The translations under genes were made by a program, and so were the position numbers. A stretch of DNA of 9,290 nt, taken from positions 1 to 9,290 of the forward strand of contig QHOR01000056.1 of the NCBI GenBank assembly GCA_003219395.1, written 5' to 3'. Below, piece after piece: positions 6,209 through 9,290 of this stretch (position 1 is the stretch's first letter; every line of letters starts with the position of its first letter). Below the pieces are notes generated by a model. The model saw only the letters and a program-made list of their open reading frames with translations. It made no database searches and was not told the DNA's origin. This stretch comes from Verrucomicrobiota bacterium (GTDB lineage: Bacteria > Verrucomicrobiota > Verrucomicrobiia > Chthoniobacterales > UBA10450).

Positions 6209-7159
6209 CTACAGTTCATCCAAGCCTTGGATCGCTTTCTCCATGCCGCTGACCACCAGCGTGAAGCGATCGTAATCGAGCTTGTCGGGAGTGTCGTTTG
6301 CTGAATGATAATGAGGATAACGGAACGGCGCGGTGTCGGTGACCATGATGCCAGCGTAACCGTTGCGCCAGAATGACCATTGATCGGACCAACTGACACC
6401 GGGAACGAACGCGGGGAGCGCTGCGCCTTCGGATGGAATCTTTGCATGTTTGCGGAAAAGCGCGATCACACGACGTAGCAAGTCCCGTGAATGAACATTG
6501 CTGACGAATCCGATGAAATTGCCAACTTTAGGATAAAACATTCCCAGGCCCGGCGATGGATAAGTCTGCGAATGCGGTGCATCGGAAAAATAGCCGATCG
6601 TTTCGAGGCTGATCATGGCGGAGATTTTTTCGCCCCGCGCTTTGCATCTGCCGGCGTAGACAAGGCTTCCCATTTCGCCCGACAAGAAATAAGGCGCCTC
6701 CTCGTTCACAAAGGCGACAAAGCGCATGGTGTGCTGCGTCTTCGTGTTGGAGAAGCGTCGCGCTAGAGCAAGCATTGCCGCGACACCGCTTCCATTGTCG
6801 TTTGCGCCCGGCGAACCAAACACTGAGTCGTAATGCGCGCCGATCAGAAGAATGTCTGCGTGTAGTTCGTAACTGTGCCGTCGCGGCGTAAGTCCCGCGC
6901 GTGAGAAGGAATCCTCGATGAAATCGGCAGCGGCATTGAGCTGCGCGTAATGCCACATATTTCGCTCGCCAATTTCTCGGGCAAGCTTTTGCACATCGGC
7001 GCGGAGCTCGTCGCGCAGCGTAACTTCATCAGGCGAAAGTGTTGCAGCCTTTGAAATATTCTTCCCGGGCATTCGCATACCGAACCACCAAAGTAACGCA
7101 ATAACTGCTGCAACAACGATTGTAATGCGCAGTCCGCTGAGGAGTATTCGTTTGAACAC
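6209..7159 (-). CDS. membrane-anchored M28-family zinc aminopeptidase
   Basis: Predicted extracytoplasmic dizinc peptidase of family M28. Residues 9-28 form an N-terminal hydrophobic anchor or uncleaved signal after a short basic start (FKR). Metal and catalytic residues visible are His109 and Asp111 (GAHYDS), Asp121 (GANDNGSG), Glu153/Glu154 (VNEE), Glu186 (SLETIGY) and His285 (YPHYHSANDTPDKLD). The core looks complete with one oddity: the helix-strand segment before GAHYDS is short. HSYELH (95-100) runs directly into ADILLIGAHYDS, where relatives usually carry about 20 more residues including an N-[IV]-[IV]-A-x-x-P-G-like strand. The start is the GTG at 7159; an in-frame TAA lies seven codons upstream and no Shine-Dalgarno is evident. 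It lies downstream of the ABC permease on the same strand, separated by a repeat element, so a shared role is possible but unproven. Substrate unknown. Confidence 0.9.
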   Translation of the reverse strand: MFKRILLSGLRITIVVAAVIALLWWFGMRMPGKNISKAATLSPDEVTLRDELRADVQKLAREIGERNMWHYAQLNAAADFIEDSFSRAGLTPRRHSYELHADILLIGAHYDSVFGSPGANDNGSGVAAMLALARRFSNTKTQHTMRFVAFVNEEAPYFLSGEMGSLVYAGRCKARGEKISAMISLETIGYFSDAPHSQTYPSPGLGMFYPKVGNFIGFVSNVHSRDLLRRVIALFRKHAKIPSEGAALPAFVPGVSWSDQWSFWRNGYAGIMVTDTAPFRYPHYHSANDTPDKLDYDRFTLVVSGMEKAIQGLDEL

Positions 7160-7215
7160 GTCAGCAGCAGATTACAAAGAGATTTGATAATCGGAACTCC
7201 GTTCGCATAACTGCT

Positions 7216-7362
7216 GGGTAGCGCATGGGTCTGGCGTGCTGGCGAATGCGTCCTCCCGGTCGCGAACTTTCCTTGCGGCTCATCCGTGGACTGTGGCACT
7301 GCACAAGGAAAGATTGTTGCGGCGGGACACCGCAACCAGCACGGGAGACGTGTGCGCTACCC
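7216..7362. repeat. 147-bp nested palindromic element between the permease and peptidase genes
   Basis: The ends are a perfect 10-bp inverted repeat, GGGTAGCGCA (7216-7225) and TGCGCTACCC (7353-7362). Inside are CGTGCTGG (7235-7242) with CCAGCACG (7336-7343), CTTTCCTTG (7267-7275) with CAAGGAAAG (7304-7312), and a separate hairpin TTGCGG/CCGCAA at 7317-7322 and 7330-7335. The first three pairs are concentric, so the DNA or RNA could fold into one long interrupted stem with side hairpins. The element ends 14 bases downstream of the permease stop. It contains no plausible gene. The sequence differs from the element at 578-698, so it is probably a second repeat family. A MITE-like or REP-like nature is inference; a role as a terminator or processing site is possible. 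The remaining DNA between the two genes (7160-7215) shows nothing recognisable. Confidence 0.75.
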
Positions 7363-7376
7363 CAAACACCTGGTCG

Positions 7377-8501
7377 TCACGCGATCTTTTTTCGAAATCG
7401 CAAAGCGCAGAGAACGAAGAGCAGGTTCGACATCAGAATGAGAATGACGAGATTCGGCCAGTATTCCAAAAGATTTGCTCCCCGCAAAATGATGGCGCGC
7501 ATGAGGGCTATAAAGTAAGTGGTGGGAAAGAGCGTTCCCAGCGCATAAAAAATCCAAGGCATGGTTTCACGCGGGAAAATAAAACCCGAAAAGAAAACGC
7601 TCGGCAATAGAAACACCATCGACATTTGTAGCGCTTGCATCTGATTTTCAGCATAGGTCCCAACAAGCAAACCAAGACTGAGCAATGCAAAGACATACAC
7701 CAATGTTGAAAACAGCATCGCTACGATGTTGCCCTCGATCGGCACGAAAAACACAAACCGCATAACAAGAAAGAGGACGACTGCCATCGCCATTCCGATG
7801 CACAAATACGGCACCAGCTTACCCAGCATTAGACCGGCGCTACTCAAGGGACTGACAAGCAATTGCTCCAGAGTGCCGCGCTCTCGTTCACGCACCAGGG
7901 CCATGGCGGTAGCGACCGTTGTTCCGATTTGCAGAACGACCCCGATCACCCCCGGCACATAAAAATTCGGGGCGCGCATTGCCGGGTTGTAAAGCATCTG
8001 AGGACGAACATCGACCGGCACTCCCTGGCGGCCGGTCTCGCGCAAAAGCGACTCGACCGATTGGGTCAACGCCACGCCTAGCCCTGTGTTAAGGGCTTGC
8101 AACGCCGTCGTAGAATTGGATCCGTCAACAAGCAATTGCACCTGCGCGGAATGACCTGCGTTCAGATCGCGGGTGAAGTTTGGCGGTATGTCCAACGCTG
8201 CATAGGCGGTTCCTTTGCGCATTTCGCTCTTGAGCTGATCCAGGCTTTGCACTTCGCCTACCACGCGAAATGTCTCAGTGTTCACGAACCGATCGATCAA
8301 CTGGCGGCTCTCAACCGTGCGGTCTTCGTTCAGAACCAGCATCGCCATGTGTTTCACGTCATTGTCCAGCGCATAGCCGAACGCGACCATCTCGATCAGC
8401 GGGGGAAAAAACATGAAGAAAAGCGTCATGGGATCGCGCCAGACGATGATGAATTCCTTGAACAGAATTGCACCGAGCCCGCGAAAGAATTTATGTTTCA
8501 T
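7377..8501 (-). CDS. ABC-2 type transporter permease (YhhJ/YbhR/YbhS-like)
   Basis: Inner-membrane subunit of an ABC exporter of the ABC-2 superfamily, usually paired with a DUF4162-type ATPase and an HlyD-like adaptor for drug or lipid-like substrates. In 374 residues: a cytosolic N-terminus with the amphipathic stretch FKEFIIVWRDP, span 1 at about 27-45, a large periplasmic domain (about 46-178) and five further spans from about 180 to 367. The family hallmark is intact: YNPAMRAPNFYVPG at 171-184, then ALVRERERGTLEQLLVSPL at 201-219 (cytosolic coupling helix). The start is the ATG at 8501; upstream sequence is a repeat and the Shine-Dalgarno is weak. Its probable ATPase partner lies upstream but is separated from it by a GIY-YIG gene and repeats. 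Substrate cannot be told. Confidence 0.92.
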   Translation of the reverse strand: MKHKFFRGLGAILFKEFIIVWRDPMTLFFMFFPPLIEMVAFGYALDNDVKHMAMLVLNEDRTVESRQLIDRFVNTETFRVVGEVQSLDQLKSEMRKGTAYAALDIPPNFTRDLNAGHSAQVQLLVDGSNSTTALQALNTGLGVALTQSVESLLRETGRQGVPVDVRPQMLYNPAMRAPNFYVPGVIGVVLQIGTTVATAMALVRERERGTLEQLLVSPLSSAGLMLGKLVPYLCIGMAMAVVLFLVMRFVFFVPIEGNIVAMLFSTLVYVFALLSLGLLVGTYAENQMQALQMSMVFLLPSVFFSGFIFPRETMPWIFYALGTLFPTTYFIALMRAIILRGANLLEYWPNLVILILMSNLLFVLCALRFRKKIA

Positions 8502-8513
8502 AGCTGTTTCTCG

Positions 8514-8544
8514 GTCATCCCGAGCAAATCGAGGGACCTCTCAC
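8514..8544 (+). repeat. repeat copy R1 (VILSEAKDL-type, plus orientation)
   Basis: Begins GTCATCCCGAGC and ends GGACCTCTCAC. Read in frame it gives V-I-P-S-K-S-R-D-L, the pattern of the dispersed repeat I know from spurious VILSEAKDL peptides in many genomes. It is inverted relative to R2 and R3: against the reverse complement of R3 it matches 25 of 29 aligned bases plus a 2-base gap. It ends the GIY-YIG unit on the permease side, 12 bases upstream of the permease start. Confidence 0.7.
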
Positions 8545-8583
8545 ACACCGTTTGATCACACAAAAGACATTCGCGTGGCGTTC

Positions 8584-8919
8584 TCACCTTATGTGAGGTC
8601 CCCTGACTTCGTTTCGGATGACGCGCGTATGCTGAAAAAGCATCGGGTTCGAATCCGCCCACTTAGGGTTCATTCTCTTGATCAATGCGTTCTTCTTTTC
8701 GCGGCGCCATCCTTTGATTTCCTTTTCGCGTGTGATCGCGTCGCGCGGATCGTTAAAGCGCTCGTAATAAATGAGACGGTCAACCTTGTATGTCTTTGTA
8801 AATCCTTCTACCTCGCTGTTCTGATGTTGCGAGACTCGGCGCATCAAACTGTTTGTTATCCCGGTATAGAGAACGACGCGACCGCGATTGGTCATAATGT
8901 AAACGTAGAAGGCTTTCAT
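8584..8919 (-). CDS. small GIY-YIG endonuclease-domain protein (COG2827/YhbQ-like)
   Basis: Single-domain GIY-YIG nuclease; the family cuts or nicks DNA, and the cellular role of these small versions is largely unknown. From the ATG at 8919 it has 111 residues. YVYIM at 5-9 and YTGIT at 18-22 form the GIY-YIG sheet. These are followed by an Arg-rich helix with RRVSQHQ, EGFTKTYKVDRLIYYERF, and the catalytic-type Glu in TREKEIKGW. Relatives normally end shortly after the NPxW motif (here NPKW), so the last 20 or so residues (SNPMLFQHTRV...), partly translated from repeat R2, look like read-through into repeat DNA. The frame also opens at a GTG at 8964 that overlaps the upstream ABC stop as GTGA, but those 15 residues are translated from repeat R3, so the internal ATG is preferred. 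It interrupts an ABC transporter operon. Confidence 0.85.
   Translation of the reverse strand: MKAFYVYIMTNRGRVVLYTGITNSLMRRVSQHQNSEVEGFTKTYKVDRLIYYERFNDPRDAITREKEIKGWRREKKNALIKRMNPKWADSNPMLFQHTRVIRNEVRGPHIR
8593..8622 (-). repeat. repeat copy R2 (same orientation as R3)
   Basis: On the minus strand it runs GTCATCCGAAAC to GGGGACCTCAC. It encodes most of the C-terminal tail of the GIY-YIG reading frame (VIRNEVRGPH). With R1 it makes an imperfect inverted pair of about 30 bp around a 48-base loop, and so a possible long hairpin between the nuclease and permease genes. It is more diverged in its middle than R1 or R3. Confidence 0.65.
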
Positions 8920-8925
8920 TGATTT

Positions 8926-8954
8926 GTGAGGTCCTTCGCGTTGCTCAGGATGAC
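8926..8954 (-). repeat. repeat copy R3 at the start side of the GIY-YIG gene
   Basis: On the minus strand it runs GTCATCCTGAGC to AAGGACCTCAC and in frame reads V-I-L-S-N-A-K-D-L. It begins 6 bases beyond the ABC ATPase stop and ends 6 bases before the preferred GIY-YIG start. Its AAGGA core could serve as a poorly spaced ribosome binding site for that gene. Confidence 0.7.
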
Positions 8955-8960
8955 ATTCAT

Positions 8961-9290
8961 TCACGCCGCCTTTTGTTTGTCGGCATGTTTGGCCGAAAGC
9001 TCCACAAACACGTCTTCGAGCGAAGGCCCTATTTCGCGAATTTCGGAATGATCGACGCCGACTTTGCGCAGTTGTTCGTCAATCTGGGCACGCTTGACAC
9101 TTTCATCGACCAGCAAATGCATCGATTGACCGAACACAGTGGCGCTGCGCACTTCACGCATTTCGTGCATCGCGCGCAATGCAGTGGTCACATGATCGCA
9201 AGTCACGTCGAGTCGGCGTGTTCCGGGTGGATTTACATCCGGCAGTTTTTTTAACTCATCCGGCTCACCACAGACGATCAACTTCGACAT
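8961..9290 (-). CDS. ABC transporter ATP-binding protein, C-terminal part (runs off right edge)
   Basis: The last 110 codons of an ABC ATPase of the multidrug/ABC-2 exporter type. The Walker and signature motifs lie outside the window. The call rests on SKLIVCGEPDELKKL, the usual strand after the H-loop where a protein reads (G)xLI-x-x-G-x-P-x-E-L, followed by a DUF4162-like accessory domain (RRLDVTCDHV...VGVDHSEIREIGPSLEDVFVELS). The PSLEDVFV ending is typical of this group. The Met at 9290 is internal, not the start. The natural C-terminus appears intact (KHADKQKAA, TGA at 8963-8961). It is the likely energy-supplying partner of the permease at 7377-8501 despite the interposed nuclease gene. 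Confidence 0.85.
   Translation of the reverse strand: MSKLIVCGEPDELKKLPDVNPPGTRRLDVTCDHVTTALRAMHEMREVRSATVFGQSMHLLVDESVKRAQIDEQLRKVGVDHSEIREIGPSLEDVFVELSAKHADKQKAA

Larger units (their letters stand above)
8514..8954 (-). mobile_element. candidate GIY-YIG repeat cassette inserted between ABC transporter genes
   Basis: The 441-bp unit is bounded by inverted repeats R1 (8514-8544) and R3 (8926-8954), has a third copy R2 inside (8593-8622) and carries one gene, a GIY-YIG endonuclease. It lies between an ABC ATPase gene and its likely permease, which are normally adjacent or overlapping. No target-site duplication is evident (ttctcg before R1, attcat after R3), so if it moves it probably does not do so by DDE-type transposition. 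That this is a mobile unit rather than accumulated repeats around a resident gene is inference. Confidence 0.35.

Noticed and set aside
8413..8922. Plus-strand open frame of 169 codons across the GIY-YIG region
   Set aside because: It runs opposite the GIY-YIG core and through the repeats, including the R1 phrase IPSKSRDL in a neighbouring frame, and has no family resemblance.

Overview
The window is ordinary bacterial chromosome, GC-rich and densely coding. The protein families do not fix the taxon. The intergenic nested palindromes and the VILSEAKDL-type repeats resemble those I associate with soil Verrucomicrobiota (Chthoniobacterales), but that placement is inference and Acidobacteriota or a related group cannot be excluded.

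Left third (1-2805, minus strand): a fatty-acid beta-oxidation pair. A FadJ/FadB-type fused enoyl-CoA hydratase / 3-hydroxyacyl-CoA dehydrogenase is followed, after a 136-base gap filled with nested palindromes, by a VLCAD/ACAD9-like acyl-CoA dehydrogenase that runs off the left edge. Together they would carry out the dehydrogenation, hydration and second oxidation steps of the beta-oxidation cycle. The thiolase is not in view.

Middle (2987-6160, plus strand, divergent from fadJ): mgtE (CBS-gated Mg2+ channel), a DUF47/PhoU-like regulator and a PiT phosphate transporter. The last two are a classic functional pair. PiT carriers move neutral metal-phosphate complexes, so an Mg2+ channel in the same unit is a plausible Mg/phosphate supply module.

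Right third (6209-9290, all minus strand): read in the direction of transcription, the C-terminal end of an ABC ATPase, a small GIY-YIG endonuclease, an ABC-2 permease of the YhhJ/YbhR type, a second nested-palindrome element and a membrane-anchored M28 aminopeptidase. The GIY-YIG gene sits between the two halves of the transporter and is bracketed by three copies of a roughly 30-bp repeat, two of which form the inverted ends of a 441-bp unit. This looks like a small endonuclease-bearing repeat cassette inserted in an operon, and it is the most interesting object in the window.

No tRNA, rRNA, CRISPR array, conventional IS element or phage gene was seen. Two large palindromic elements (578-698 and 7216-7362) of apparently different families lie in intergenic gaps.
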